Shown here: positions 35,570 to 43,515 of the stretch, piece after piece | How positions within the stretch are numbered: position 1 is the first letter of the stretch | Layout of the letters: every line of letters begins with the position of its first letter | NCBI GenBank assembly: GCA_017502525.1 | Contig: JAFVUV010000011.1 | Coordinates: 1-64,000, forward strand | Reading direction: 5' to 3' | Source of the DNA: Clostridia bacterium | GTDB lineage: Bacteria; Bacillota; Clostridia; Christensenellales; Borkfalkiaceae | Length of the DNA: 64,000 nucleotides | Program-made: the position numbers and the translations under genes | Notes under the pieces: generated by a model | The model's input: only the letters and a program-made list of their open reading frames with translations | Database searches by the model: none | Told to the model about the DNA's origin: nothing

Positions 35570-36235
35570 TTAATTAGTAAGCGTGTTTTCTATAATCATA
35601 CCGCTTTTACCACCTTTAACACCTTCAATTAAAAGCAAATACGGTTTTTTATTTAAGCCCGAAACGAACTGTAATCGTTTTGGCTCAATATTATTTTTGC
35701 GCATTTCAGATATAATATCTGCAAGTCTATCCGCGCGATGCACCATATTAAACCTACCGCCAAACTTTAACGCTTTTGAAACGGCTTTTATAAGTTCACT
35801 TAGATTTAAAGTGATTTCCGCGCGACAAACAGCAATACACTCTTTATCGTTAACCGCACCGCTACCTTCTTTTTCGTAAGGCGGATTGCAAGTAATTAAT
35901 GAGAATTTGCCGTTGTATTCATTTGAAATCTCTTGAATTTTACAATTAACTGGGTTAAATTTATCGGTCAAATTATTGAATTTTATAGACTTAACGGAAA
36001 GGTCGAATAAACTTTTTTGCATTTCAAAAAGGGTAACCGATTTTATACTGTCGGCATTTAACCCGTAAAGGTGAAGCCCGACGATACCACTACCCGAACA
36101 AAAATCCGCAACCACATCTCCCTTTTTAACGCGCGTAAACTTAGATAACAACACCGCGTCCGAAGTGAAGCAATATAATTGGTCGTCTTGATAAATTTTT
36201 AAATCCAAAACGTTTAAGTCTTCTAATCTTTCCAT
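35570..36235 (-). CDS. trmN6: tRNA1(Val) adenine-37 N6-methyltransferase family
   Basis: The product is 221 residues. Class I methyltransferase motifs are visible: DFCSGSGIVGLHL (SAM-binding, near 44-56) and the adenine-N6 signature CNPPYEKEG (near 115-123). It belongs to the YfiC/YabB group, which methylates A37 of tRNA1-Val in Escherichia coli. The Firmicute members sit before rsmI, as here. The exact tRNA target in this organism is inferred. Confidence 0.88.
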   Translation of the reverse strand: MERLEDLNVLDLKIYQDDQLYCFTSDAVLLSKFTRVKKGDVVADFCSGSGIVGLHLYGLNADSIKSVTLFEMQKSLFDLSVKSIKFNNLTDKFNPVNCKIQEISNEYNGKFSLITCNPPYEKEGSGAVNDKECIAVCRAEITLNLSELIKAVSKALKFGGRFNMVHRADRLADIISEMRKNNIEPKRLQFVSGLNKKPYLLLIEGVKGGKSGMIIENTLTN

Positions 36236-36358
36236 ATTATATATATTGTATAAGGTTTAATTTTTTAGCGTTTGCCTTTTTAAATGATATTTTTGTATCA
36301 AAAACGAGTTTAATAAAATAGTAAACTAACCCAAACGAAGTGCCAAAACTAAAATTTA

Positions 36359-36381
36359 AGGCGCAGTATTAAACCGCGCCT
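36359..36381 (-). terminator. Terminator after the ferredoxin gene
   Basis: AGGCGC and GCGCCT arms (36359-36364, 36376-36381) with a T-rich run on the minus strand. The stem is modest. The rest of 36236-36413 is AT-rich without features. Confidence 0.5.
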
Positions 36382-36413
36382 CCGTTCTAGTTGCCTTGAT
36401 AGTTTGCTACTTA

Positions 36414-36584
36414 TTATTCTTCTGAAATAGCCTCTACGGGGCAGCCTGCAGCACAAGCACCACAGCTTACGCAAGATTCAGCGTCGATAACGAATTGACC
36501 TTCGCCTTCGCTGATAGCGCCACAAGGGCAAGTATCTGCACAAGCACCACAAGAGATGCATTGGTCACTAATCTTATATGCCAT
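36414..36584 (-). CDS. 2[4Fe-4S] ferredoxin
   Basis: A 56-residue open reading frame has ATG at 36584 and AGGAGG upstream. Two clostridial-type cluster motifs are complete: CISCGACADTCPCGAI at residues 9-24 and CVSCGACAAGCPVEAI at 38-53, each CxxCxxCxxxC. It is a small low-potential electron carrier typical of anaerobes. It is last after the greA-to-ricT run and 64 bases after ricT, so it may be read from that operon or from its own promoter. Codon use is strongly biased, suggesting high expression. Confidence 0.95.
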   Translation of the reverse strand: MAYKISDQCISCGACADTCPCGAISEGEGQFVIDAESCVSCGACAAGCPVEAISEE

Positions 36585-36648
36585 TAGAGTATCCTCCTGA
36601 AATTTTTATCAAATATATTGTAGCACAAACTTTTTCATTTGTAAACTA

Positions 36649-37536
36649 CTAATCCAATATTTTCTTTATATCTTCATTGACTTCTTCGTCGTCTTCGTCT
36701 TTTTGCTTTCCGCCGTTAACCTTTTTGAATTCTAGCCTATCAACGGGAAAGTCTTTATATACTTCGCTTCCGTCGCCCTTGGTTATCTTTACTTTAGATA
36801 TGAGTTTTAACATATCGTTTGAAACGACTACACCGTTTCCTTCGGGCGTGCCTACCGTTCCGCCAACTTTGGGCATTTTACTATATACTTCCGAATAATA
36901 TTCGTTTTCGTATTCTAGACAGCACATAAGTCTTCCGCAAAGCCCACTTATTTTGCCGGGGTTAAGATGCAAGCCTTGTGTTTTAGCCATTTTTATTGAA
37001 ACTTTACCAAACTCGCTCATACAACTTGCGCAACAGCAAGTTCTTCCACAAGGTGCGATTCCACCTAAAATCTTAGTCTCGTCGCGAATACCGACTTGAC
37101 GCAATTCTATGCGCAAATGAAAGCGTGCGGCAATCACTTTTACAAGTTCACGGAAGTCCACTCTACCGTCGGAAGTAAAGTAGAACACCACTTTTTTGCC
37201 ATCGAACGCGTATTCACAACCGATAAGTTTCATATCTAATCCCATCTCGGTTATCTTTTCTTGCGCGAAATCCATTGCTTCTGGAATTTTCTTTTCGTTG
37301 TCTCTAACCGTCTTTTCATCCTTTTCGGTCGCCCTACGAAGAATAGGTTTTAAGGGATGAACTATTTCTTTATCGTCAACTTCTTTCATCCCAAAAACAA
37401 CCGTGCCGTATTCAAGACCTTTGGCGGTTTCAACAACTACACCCGTTTTTTCGGGGTAATTTTCTTCACCCTCTGCCGGTGCGAAATAGTATACTTTGGC
37501 GGTGTTTTTAAATTTCACGCCTATAATTTTTGCCAT
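36649..37536 (-). CDS. ricT: RicT/PSP1-family iron-sulfur protein
   Basis: The product is 295 residues. The PSP1 core (GVVVETAKGLEYGTVVFG; then DGRVDFRELVK) includes the cysteine cluster CGRTCCCASC (near 168-177) and CGRLMCC (near 205), which holds Fe-S clusters in the RicAFT complex of Bacillus subtilis. That complex aids mRNA maturation by RNase Y and affects sporulation and biofilm. It overlaps the end of holB by 16 bases, the same order as in B. subtilis. Confidence 0.93.
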   Translation of the reverse strand: MAKIIGVKFKNTAKVYYFAPAEGEENYPEKTGVVVETAKGLEYGTVVFGMKEVDDKEIVHPLKPILRRATEKDEKTVRDNEKKIPEAMDFAQEKITEMGLDMKLIGCEYAFDGKKVVFYFTSDGRVDFRELVKVIAARFHLRIELRQVGIRDETKILGGIAPCGRTCCCASCMSEFGKVSIKMAKTQGLHLNPGKISGLCGRLMCCLEYENEYYSEVYSKMPKVGGTVGTPEGNGVVVSNDMLKLISKVKITKGDGSEVYKDFPVDRLEFKKVNGGKQKDEDDEEVNEDIKKILD

Positions 37537-38504
37537 TTATATTTACCCTCCAAAATTTGGAACAACAACCACTCGGTAAGCATAGTTGCATTTGCGTTGA
37601 ATTTTTTACGCATCGAAGCTTCGGTTATTTTTTCAAGCGCGCTGAGTATCGAGCCTGTTTTATAACCTTTTGCTCCCTTAAGTTTTTCTAAGGCTTTGAC
37701 GTTGCTGATTAAACTCTCTTTACCCTCGAAATAAACGAGCAAATCTCTATATAACAATTCCATTACCGATAGGAATTTATTAAAATCGCATTTGCTTGAA
37801 GTAATTTTATTTGAATATTCAAGCACTTCACTACTAGATTGCATATCAACGATAACTTCTAAACAAAGTTCCGTCAATTCCTTAAGCGTTTGGTCGGAAT
37901 AATTTAAAATAGCCGTCCCAACCGTGCCGTCCCCACACGCGATTGCTGATAGTAAACTCTCTTCATCAGGATAATCCTTTTTTAAGGCGTTAAAAAGTTT
38001 CTCTGCGCTAAAAGACGGTATTTGCAATTTTTTAACCCTTGATTTAATAGTGGAAAGCAAGGGAAATTCACTTGTTGAACCGATAAGAATATGTACATTT
38101 TTAGGTGGTTCTTCAAGCGTTTTTAACAGTTTGTTTTGCGCTTGAGTATTCATAGTTTGAGCGTTAGTTATTAAAAATATTTTTCTTTCGCTCTCTATCG
38201 GCTTAACGAAACTTTCGCTAATGAGCGCGTTTACTTGCTCGCTAGTTACCGTCTCGCCATCGGTTGGATACAGTATAACGTCTGCAAACCCGTTAGATTC
38301 TATCAGTTTACAAGTTCTGCATTTACCGCAACAGCCCCACTCTTCACAATCAATAAGTTTTGCAAAAATTTTTAAATATTCAGTTAAATTCTCGCCGTCA
38401 GGCGTTAAGAAAAGATAGGCGTGCGAAAGCCTGCCCGAATCTTTATCACCCTTGACGGTTTTATACGCGTTCGTGTCTTTAATAAGCCCTAAAAGGTCTA
38501 TCAT
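37521..38504 (-). CDS. holB: DNA polymerase III delta-prime subunit
   Basis: The product is 327 residues. The AAA+ clamp-loader features are visible: a four-cysteine zinc motif (CCGKCRTC with an earlier Cys), SEQVNALI, then TMNTQAQNKLLKTLEEPP (the SRC-like region), and KSRVKKLQIP (near 172). There is no canonical Walker A, in keeping with the delta-prime role. It helps load the beta clamp. It overlaps tmk by 4 bases and ricT by 16, showing tight coupling. Confidence 0.93.
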   Translation of the reverse strand: MIDLLGLIKDTNAYKTVKGDKDSGRLSHAYLFLTPDGENLTEYLKIFAKLIDCEEWGCCGKCRTCKLIESNGFADVILYPTDGETVTSEQVNALISESFVKPIESERKIFLITNAQTMNTQAQNKLLKTLEEPPKNVHILIGSTSEFPLLSTIKSRVKKLQIPSFSAEKLFNALKKDYPDEESLLSAIACGDGTVGTAILNYSDQTLKELTELCLEVIVDMQSSSEVLEYSNKITSSKCDFNKFLSVMELLYRDLLVYFEGKESLISNVKALEKLKGAKGYKTGSILSALEKITEASMRKKFNANATMLTEWLLFQILEGKYKWQKL

Positions 38505-39124
38505 ATAATACCTTTTTCTTTAAGCGCTTTAATAATTTTAGCGTGGGTTTCGTGTTTTTCACCGCTAGCGTCTATAACTATAAACCGCTCGCTATCCCTT
38601 TTTGATAGTTGTTTATAGCCGTTATAAACCTTTTCGTGAAATTCCATACCCGAAAGTTCCACTCTGTCGCCTTTGTCCACGCCACCCTTTCTCTTAAACG
38701 CTTGTTCGGGCGGTAAGTCTAGAAAAAGAGTATAGTCGGGCATAAAGTTTTTTATAGCGTAATCGTTAATCTTTTCAACGAAATCAACGCCGAGTCCACG
38801 CGCATAACCTTGGTACGCAAGCGAAGAATCAATATACCTATCGCAAAGCACTAATTCTCCGGCTTCAAGTTTTGGGCCTATAACTTCTTTTAAAAGTTGC
38901 ACCCTTGCGGCAGCGTATAAAAGCGCTTCGCACTCATCAGTCATAGCGACGTTTTTACCATCCAAAATAACCGAGCGAATTTGTTCGGAAACTTCGGTGC
39001 CACCCGGCTCGCGAGTTAAATAATATTTTATTCCGTTGTTTTTTAAGTAATCTTCGAGATAGCGTATTTGACGGGATTTTCCTACCCCTTCACACCCCTC
39101 GAAAGTGATAAACGTTCCTTTCAT
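38501..39124 (-). CDS. tmk: Thymidylate kinase
   Basis: The product is 207 residues. The P-loop FEGCEGVGKS (near residues 8-17), the DR(Y/x) motif in CDRYIDSSLAYQG (near 94) and the TREPGGTEV segment are typical. It phosphorylates dTMP to dTDP. It lies two bases after the unknown membrane-anchored gene and overlaps holB, as part of the greA-to-ricT operon. Confidence 0.96.
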   Translation of the reverse strand: MKGTFITFEGCEGVGKSRQIRYLEDYLKNNGIKYYLTREPGGTEVSEQIRSVILDGKNVAMTDECEALLYAAARVQLLKEVIGPKLEAGELVLCDRYIDSSLAYQGYARGLGVDFVEKINDYAIKNFMPDYTLFLDLPPEQAFKRKGGVDKGDRVELSGMEFHEKVYNGYKQLSKRDSERFIVIDASGEKHETHAKIIKALKEKGII

Positions 39125-39126
39125 AA

Positions 39127-40161
39127 TTAATCCAAAATATCGCTACATTGTCTAACTATAGTATTGATAAAAGAAATTGCTTCAAACTCCAAGTCATATT
39201 GATATTTCCAAAAATCAAACGCCATTATGACTAAGTGGTCAGCCTTTCCATCACTACCGATTAATGAAAAGTATTCGGTTGGGTTTGTTTTTGTTTCGCC
39301 AACGCTAGGATTGTAATCTTTAAGCGCGGATACGTTCAAGCCGTAAATTTGTTCTTGTTGGTTTTTGACAAATTCTTCGTATTTTTCTTTTTCTTTATCG
39401 TCAGTTGATAACGCTAACGCTTGCTCATACTTAGTATAGCGGAAGAACAAGTCCGGATGATTAGCTTCCGCTAAAAGCAATTTTTCGAACTGAGCCACTT
39501 CAAAACAAAGTTTTTCTATCCTTTGCTTTTCAAGTTCAACGCCGTCTTCAATTTGTTTTTGGGTGCGGAAACGATTATCCTTTTTCATCCTTTTTTTGAA
39601 ATGCGCTTCAATTTTATTTTCGTCTAAATTTGCGTACGAACTTGCTAAGTCAAGGTCTGCGTCAGAATTTTCCGTGTAATCGGTTGTCGTTTTCAAACTA
39701 TCAAGCAAGAAATTGTCGCGCAAATAGGTTTTAGCATCCTTGAGCATTTTTTGATAAGAATAACCGTATAAATTATCTACGATTAACTTTGCTCTAACAA
39801 CTTTATCGAGTGACTCTTCGTCTGCTTCTTTACTATCGGTAACAATAACGTCGCCTTCTTGAACGGAAAGTCTAGTAGATAAAACGTTGAAATCAGACGA
39901 AAGCCCTTCGCTTGTATAACTTAAAACGTCATAAGAAAACACTTTCTTATCAATCATTAAATTGTATAGCTTATGCTCACCTGCACCGTATACGTTTTGG
40001 TCGTAATAATACTTAAACTCTTGCCCTACGGTTAACTTAACCGAGCCGATTGTATAGGCAAATTCCCACGCAACCATTGCTACTACGGCAACGATAATCA
40101 TTATTATCCACTCGTACGCCAAAAAGTCGGATAGTCTTTTTTTAGTTATCTTGTTATCCAT
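39127..40161 (-). CDS. Membrane-anchored protein of unknown function
   Basis: The product is 344 residues, from ATG at 40161 with AAGGTG close upstream (GTG at 40167 is also possible). A single N-terminal membrane segment (about 19-42, WIIMIIVAVVAMVAWEFAY) is followed by a large extracytoplasmic region that is charged and probably helical (about 170-275). I recognise no domain. It sits between lysS and tmk in the operon. Lack of cysteine lipobox excludes a lipoprotein. Confidence 0.75.
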   Translation of the reverse strand: MDNKITKKRLSDFLAYEWIIMIIVAVVAMVAWEFAYTIGSVKLTVGQEFKYYYDQNVYGAGEHKLYNLMIDKKVFSYDVLSYTSEGLSSDFNVLSTRLSVQEGDVIVTDSKEADEESLDKVVRAKLIVDNLYGYSYQKMLKDAKTYLRDNFLLDSLKTTTDYTENSDADLDLASSYANLDENKIEAHFKKRMKKDNRFRTQKQIEDGVELEKQRIEKLCFEVAQFEKLLLAEANHPDLFFRYTKYEQALALSTDDKEKEKYEEFVKNQQEQIYGLNVSALKDYNPSVGETKTNPTEYFSLIGSDGKADHLVIMAFDFWKYQYDLEFEAISFINTIVRQCSDILD

Positions 40162-40172
40162 GTTCACCTTAA

Positions 40173-41678
40173 TTATTTTTTAATAGGTTTCATTGTTGGG
40201 AATAAAATTACGTCCCTAATAGACGCACTGTCCGTTAAAAGCATAACTAATCTATCCACGCCAAAGCCTAAACCACCCGTCGGGGGCAAGCCGTATTCGA
40301 GCGCGGTTACAAAATCTTCGTCCACCTTAGCGTCGTTACCGCCTCTAGCGCGTTTTGCTTCAACTTGCTTAACGAATCTTTCTTTTTGGTCGATTGGGTC
40401 GTTAAGTTCTGAGAAAGCATTACCCATTTCTCTTGCGTAAATAAAGTATTCAAATCTTTCGGTAAACGCTGGGTTAGACGGTTTACGCTTAGCAAGCGGA
40501 GAGTTTTCTACGGGATAATCGTAAATGATTGTCGGTTGCACCAACTTCTCTTCAACGAAAGCGTCAAAGAACGCAATCAAAACGTGTCCTTTAGTCGCCT
40601 CGTCCCCTTCTTCAACTTCAACGCCCTTTGCTTTAGCAACTGCGCGCGCTTCTTCGTCGGTCGCCCAGTCGTTATAGTCAACGCCAGCATATTTTTTAAC
40701 TGCTTCAATCATTGTCAAGCGTTCCCATTTCTTGCCCATATCAATATCTACACCTTGATAAGTGATTTTATCAGTTCCACAAACTTGAACGGTAATCGTG
40801 CGATACATATCTTCGATTAAATCCATCATATCTAGATAATCGCTGTACGCTTGATACATTTCTACCGTGGTAAATTCAGGGTTGTGCGACCTATCCATAC
40901 CTTCGTTACGGAAAATTCTGCCAACTTCATAAACCTTATCAAACCCACCTACGATAAGTCTTTTTAAATAAAGCTCTGTTTCAATGCGCAAATACATATC
41001 GATATCGAGCGCGTTGTGATGAGTTTTGAACGGTCTTGCAGCAGCGCCGATTTCAAGCGGTTGCAACACGGGGGTGTCAACTTCTAAATAGCCTACGCCG
41101 TCAAGATAATTTCTGATTGCCGAAAGAATTTTTGAACGCATAACAAACGTTCTTTTTACTTCCGGATTAGCGATAAGGTCAATTTCTCTTTGACGGTATC
41201 TAGTATCTTCGTCTTTTAAGCCGTGATATTTTTCAGGAAGAGGAAGAAGTGATTTTGATAAAAGTTCAATGCTTCTTGCGTGAATTGAAACCTCACCCGT
41301 TCTAGTGGTGAAAACTTCACCCGTAATACCAACGATATCGCCTATGTCGTATTCTTTAAATGAAAGATAATCGTCGCCTAAATCGTTAATAGAAAGATAT
41401 GATTGAATAGTGCCTTTACCGTCTAAAATAACAGCAAAAGACGCTTTACCCATAATACGTTTTGAAATAAGTCTGCCTGCAATACCAACTTGCTTGCCTT
41501 CGTATTCAGCATAGTTGTCTTTAACGTCTTGGCTGTAAGCAGTTCTATCGTATCTAACCTTTTCAAAAGGATTTTTGCCAGCCGAAACTAACGCTTCTAA
41601 CTTTTCGCGTCTAATTTTTAAAATTTCGCTTAAATCTTGTTCTTCTACGGCAACGTTTGCCGTTCTGATTTCGTCCAT
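40173..41678 (-). CDS. lysS: Lysyl-tRNA synthetase (class II)
   Basis: The product is 501 residues from ATG at 41678. An N-terminal OB-fold anticodon domain (about 55-150, with GRLISKRIMGKASF) is followed by the class II core: motif 2 YEVGRIFRNEGMDRSHNPEF, and motif 3 GLPPTGGLGFGVDRLVM. It charges lysine to tRNA-Lys. It lies 25 bases after greA, an arrangement common in Firmicutes. Confidence 0.96.
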   Translation of the reverse strand: MDEIRTANVAVEEQDLSEILKIRREKLEALVSAGKNPFEKVRYDRTAYSQDVKDNYAEYEGKQVGIAGRLISKRIMGKASFAVILDGKGTIQSYLSINDLGDDYLSFKEYDIGDIVGITGEVFTTRTGEVSIHARSIELLSKSLLPLPEKYHGLKDEDTRYRQREIDLIANPEVKRTFVMRSKILSAIRNYLDGVGYLEVDTPVLQPLEIGAAARPFKTHHNALDIDMYLRIETELYLKRLIVGGFDKVYEVGRIFRNEGMDRSHNPEFTTVEMYQAYSDYLDMMDLIEDMYRTITVQVCGTDKITYQGVDIDMGKKWERLTMIEAVKKYAGVDYNDWATDEEARAVAKAKGVEVEEGDEATKGHVLIAFFDAFVEEKLVQPTIIYDYPVENSPLAKRKPSNPAFTERFEYFIYAREMGNAFSELNDPIDQKERFVKQVEAKRARGGNDAKVDEDFVTALEYGLPPTGGLGFGVDRLVMLLTDSASIRDVILFPTMKPIKK

Positions 41679-41703
41679 AATATTCGTCCTTAACTGTTTA
41701 AAA

Positions 41704-42168
41704 TTATTTAACTTCTTTGATGGTGATTGTGGTAATTCCTGCAGGAACGACAACCTTAACAACGTCTTTAGCCTTATGTCCTAAAAGCGCGTTGCCGATA
41801 GGCGATTCGTTAGAAATTCTACCTTGTTCAACGTCCGCTTCGGTAGTACCAACTATTTCATAGGTCAATTCTTCTTTTGTGTCTTCATCAATGAAAGTAA
41901 CTTTGCTGCCAAGAGAAACCGTGCCTTTTTTTGCTTCCTTAATGATAACTGCGTATTTGAGTTTGTTTTCAATTTCTAAAATTTCGCCTTCAATCATTGC
42001 TTGCTCGTTTTTAGCAGCATCGTATTCAGCGTTTTCCGAAAGGTCGCCAAATTCTCTTGCGGTTTTAATTCTTTCGGTGATTTCCGCTCTTTTAACGACT
42101 TTTAAGTACTCTAAACGTTTTTCAAGTTCCTCTTTGCCTTCTTTAGTAAGCATTACTTCTTCTGCCAT
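41704..42168 (-). CDS. greA: Transcription elongation factor GreA
   Basis: The product is 154 residues from ATG at 42168 with GGAGG upstream. The N-terminal coiled coil carries the tip motif GDLSENAEYDAAKNEQ (near residues 42-57) and the C-terminal domain ends with PIGNALLGHKAKDVV. It rescues backtracked RNA polymerase by stimulating transcript cleavage. It is first in the operon running to ricT. Confidence 0.96.
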   Translation of the reverse strand: MAEEVMLTKEGKEELEKRLEYLKVVKRAEITERIKTAREFGDLSENAEYDAAKNEQAMIEGEILEIENKLKYAVIIKEAKKGTVSLGSKVTFIDEDTKEELTYEIVGTTEADVEQGRISNESPIGNALLGHKAKDVVKVVVPAGITTITIKEVK

Positions 42169-42254
42169 AATATGACCTCCGTATAATAAATCAGATTTTG
42201 TTTTAATTTTTGTGAAAAGGCGTATCATACCCCTTATAAACACTTAACTATGTT

Positions 42255-42283
42255 ATTATATAACATATAAGCCTTATTGTCAA
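42255..42283 (-). promoter_or_regulatory. greA-lysS operon promoter
   Basis: On the minus strand a consensus TTGACA (42283-42278) and TATAAT (42260-42255) have a 17-base spacer. The leader is about 80 bases. Confidence 0.85.
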
Positions 42284-42410
42284 GCACAAATATGCGTTTT
42301 ACACGCCCTATAAATACTCGTAATGCTTATAAAAACTATTAAAAATTCTTAAAAAGCCTTAAAAAGTTGTAAAAAATTACTAATATTTGAAAAAAATTTC
42401 CAAAAACCTC

Positions 42411-42438
42411 TTGACAAACATAATTTTTGTGCTATAAT
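42411..42438 (+). promoter_or_regulatory. Strong promoter of structured RNA
   Basis: Consensus TTGACA (42411-42416) and TATAAT (42433-42438) with a 16-base spacer. It faces the structured RNA at 42445-42652. Confidence 0.85.
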
Positions 42439-42444
42439 GCAAAA

Positions 42445-42652
42445 GTAGTTTGAAGAAAAGACCTAATAAATTGACCCAAAACACGTATTTTTCAAACGAA
42501 TTTCCGCCAGACGGGCGGTGCGCTAGGGATGAGCGCAAGTGCGGTATGAGGGGACCGCTTAGGTGTTTTATTCAGCTTCCGCAAAATATGGCGGTAGAAA
42601 TATTCCGAATAATATATGAGAAGAAGGTTGCGTTTCACGCAACCTTCTTTAC
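42445..42652 (+). ncRNA. Structured non-coding RNA of about 205 bases, class not assigned
   Basis: The stretch lies between a consensus promoter and an intrinsic terminator, has no credible reading frame and is richer in GC than its flanks. Paired elements: AAAACAC (42478-42484) with GTGTTTT (42563-42569), enclosing three hairpins at 42504-42518 (CCGCC/GGCGG), 42520-42536 (GCGCT/AGCGC) and 42537-42560 (GCGGT/ACCGC with flanking pairs). A fourth hairpin is CCGC/GCGG (42579-42594), before the terminator. The 5' side near 42499-42508 could also pair with 42591-42606, suggesting a pseudoknot or switch. It lacks the SRP, RNase P and tmRNA signatures I know. raiA-type RNA or 6S RNA remain possible. 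Confidence 0.7.
42621..42652 (+). terminator. Terminator of structured RNA
   Basis: Perfect 13-base arms (42621-42633 and 42637-42649) around TTC, followed by T-rich sequence. Confidence 0.9.
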
Positions 42653-42723
42653 TTTCCGAAAGTTTTTCTTTTTTGCGCGTTTTCGCGCTCCACTCAGCGT
42701 CCCCTTTCGATAAAACGCTTTTT

Positions 42724-42867
42724 TTACTTTTGTTGATAATCGCCACAACAAGTGCATTGGTCACCGCAACCGCAAGTCACTTTAATGCTTCCGAGTTGGC
42801 AGTTTTTCCCTTCAACGTTGTGTCTGCAACTTTTAACGTCGCATTCAATACAAAAATTCTTTTCCAT
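42724..42867 (-). CDS. DUF1540-type small cysteine-rich protein
   Basis: The product is 47 residues from ATG at 42867, with AAGGAGATG upstream. The pattern CIECDVKSCRHN, then CQLGSIKV, then CGCGDQCTCC has ten cysteines, in the order of the DUF1540 family, which is common in Clostridia and thought to bind metal. Function is unknown; some members are linked to spores. It is transcribed away from rplI. Confidence 0.85.
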   Translation of the reverse strand: MEKNFCIECDVKSCRHNVEGKNCQLGSIKVTCGCGDQCTCCGDYQQK

Positions 42868-42947
42868 AACGCATCTCCTTTTTTTCACTATGGTTATTAT
42901 GTACTTCTTTTTGGTTTTTATACGCATAAATATTGCTCATATTATTA

Positions 42948-42976
42948 TTGACATTTTTTACGCTTTGGGTTAAAAT
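42948..42976 (+). promoter_or_regulatory. rplI promoter
   Basis: TTGACA (42948-42953) and TAAAAT (42971-42976) with a 17-base spacer. Confidence 0.8.
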
Positions 42977-43010
42977 AATTATCGAACTAAACTTAAAGGA
43001 GATTTTTACT

Positions 43011-43451
43011 ATGAAAGTAGTTTTATTAAAAGACGTTAAAGGTTCTGGAAAAGCAGGCGATATTATTGACGCTAAAGACGGCTTTGCACAAAACTTTTTG
43101 ATTAAAAAGGGACTTGCAAAACCTGCGGACGCGCAAGCAATGAACGAAAACAAGGCACAAAAACAAGCACAAGAATTTCACCGCCAAGAAATGCTTAAAG
43201 CCAACAAAGCTTTAAGAGAAAAACTTGACGGCACGGAAGTTACTATTCAAGTTAAAAGCGGTGCTGGTGGCAAATTCTTCGGTAGCGTAACCAACAAGGA
43301 AGTTGCCGATAAATTACTAGAACTCGGTTTTGATATCGACAAAAAGAAAATCGTTTTGCAATCCAACATAAAAACGGCTGGCGTATACCCCGTTACCATT
43401 AGAATTTCTGCTGAAGAAACGGCAAAAATTTCGGTAAACATTATCAACTAA
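43011..43451 (+). CDS. rplI: 50S ribosomal protein L9
   Basis: The product is 146 residues from ATG at 43011 behind AAAGGAG. The N-terminal domain ([19 protein letters not shown], then [11 protein letters not shown]) is joined by the long charged helix to a C-terminal domain with [13 protein letters not shown]. Full normal length. It binds 23S rRNA and helps keep the reading frame. It is transcribed alone here rather than with dnaB or rpsR. Confidence 0.97.
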   Translation: MKVVLLKDVKGSGKAGDIIDAKDGFAQNFLIKKGLAKPADAQAMNENKAQKQAQEFHRQEMLKANKALREKLDGTEVTIQVKSGAGGKFFGSVTNKEVADKLLELGFDIDKKKIVLQSNIKTAGVYPVTIRISAEETAKISVNIIN

Positions 43452-43460
43452 ATATTTGCA

Positions 43461-43499
43461 AAAAAGCCGTCACGGAAATTTTCTCCGTGACGGCTTTTC
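43461..43499. terminator. rplI terminator
   Basis: AAAAGCCGTCACGGA pairs with TCCGTGACGGCTTTT across a 7-base loop. It also lies behind the convergent glycosyltransferase gene. Confidence 0.85.
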
Positions 43500-43515
43500 T
43501 TATACTTTTCATATA

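Noticed and set aside
37521-38504. HolB as a broken clamp-loader because Walker A is missing
   Set aside because: Delta-prime subunits commonly lack ATP-binding residues; all other family features are intact.
42445-42652. Structured RNA as a T-box or other riboswitch
   Set aside because: It ends at its own terminator and no co-directional gene follows without a separate promoter; no specifier or T-box sequence is visible.
42450-42713. An open + frame of 87 codons over the structured RNA
   Set aside because: No ribosome site fits, the frame runs through the terminator hairpin, and the composition is that of folded RNA.
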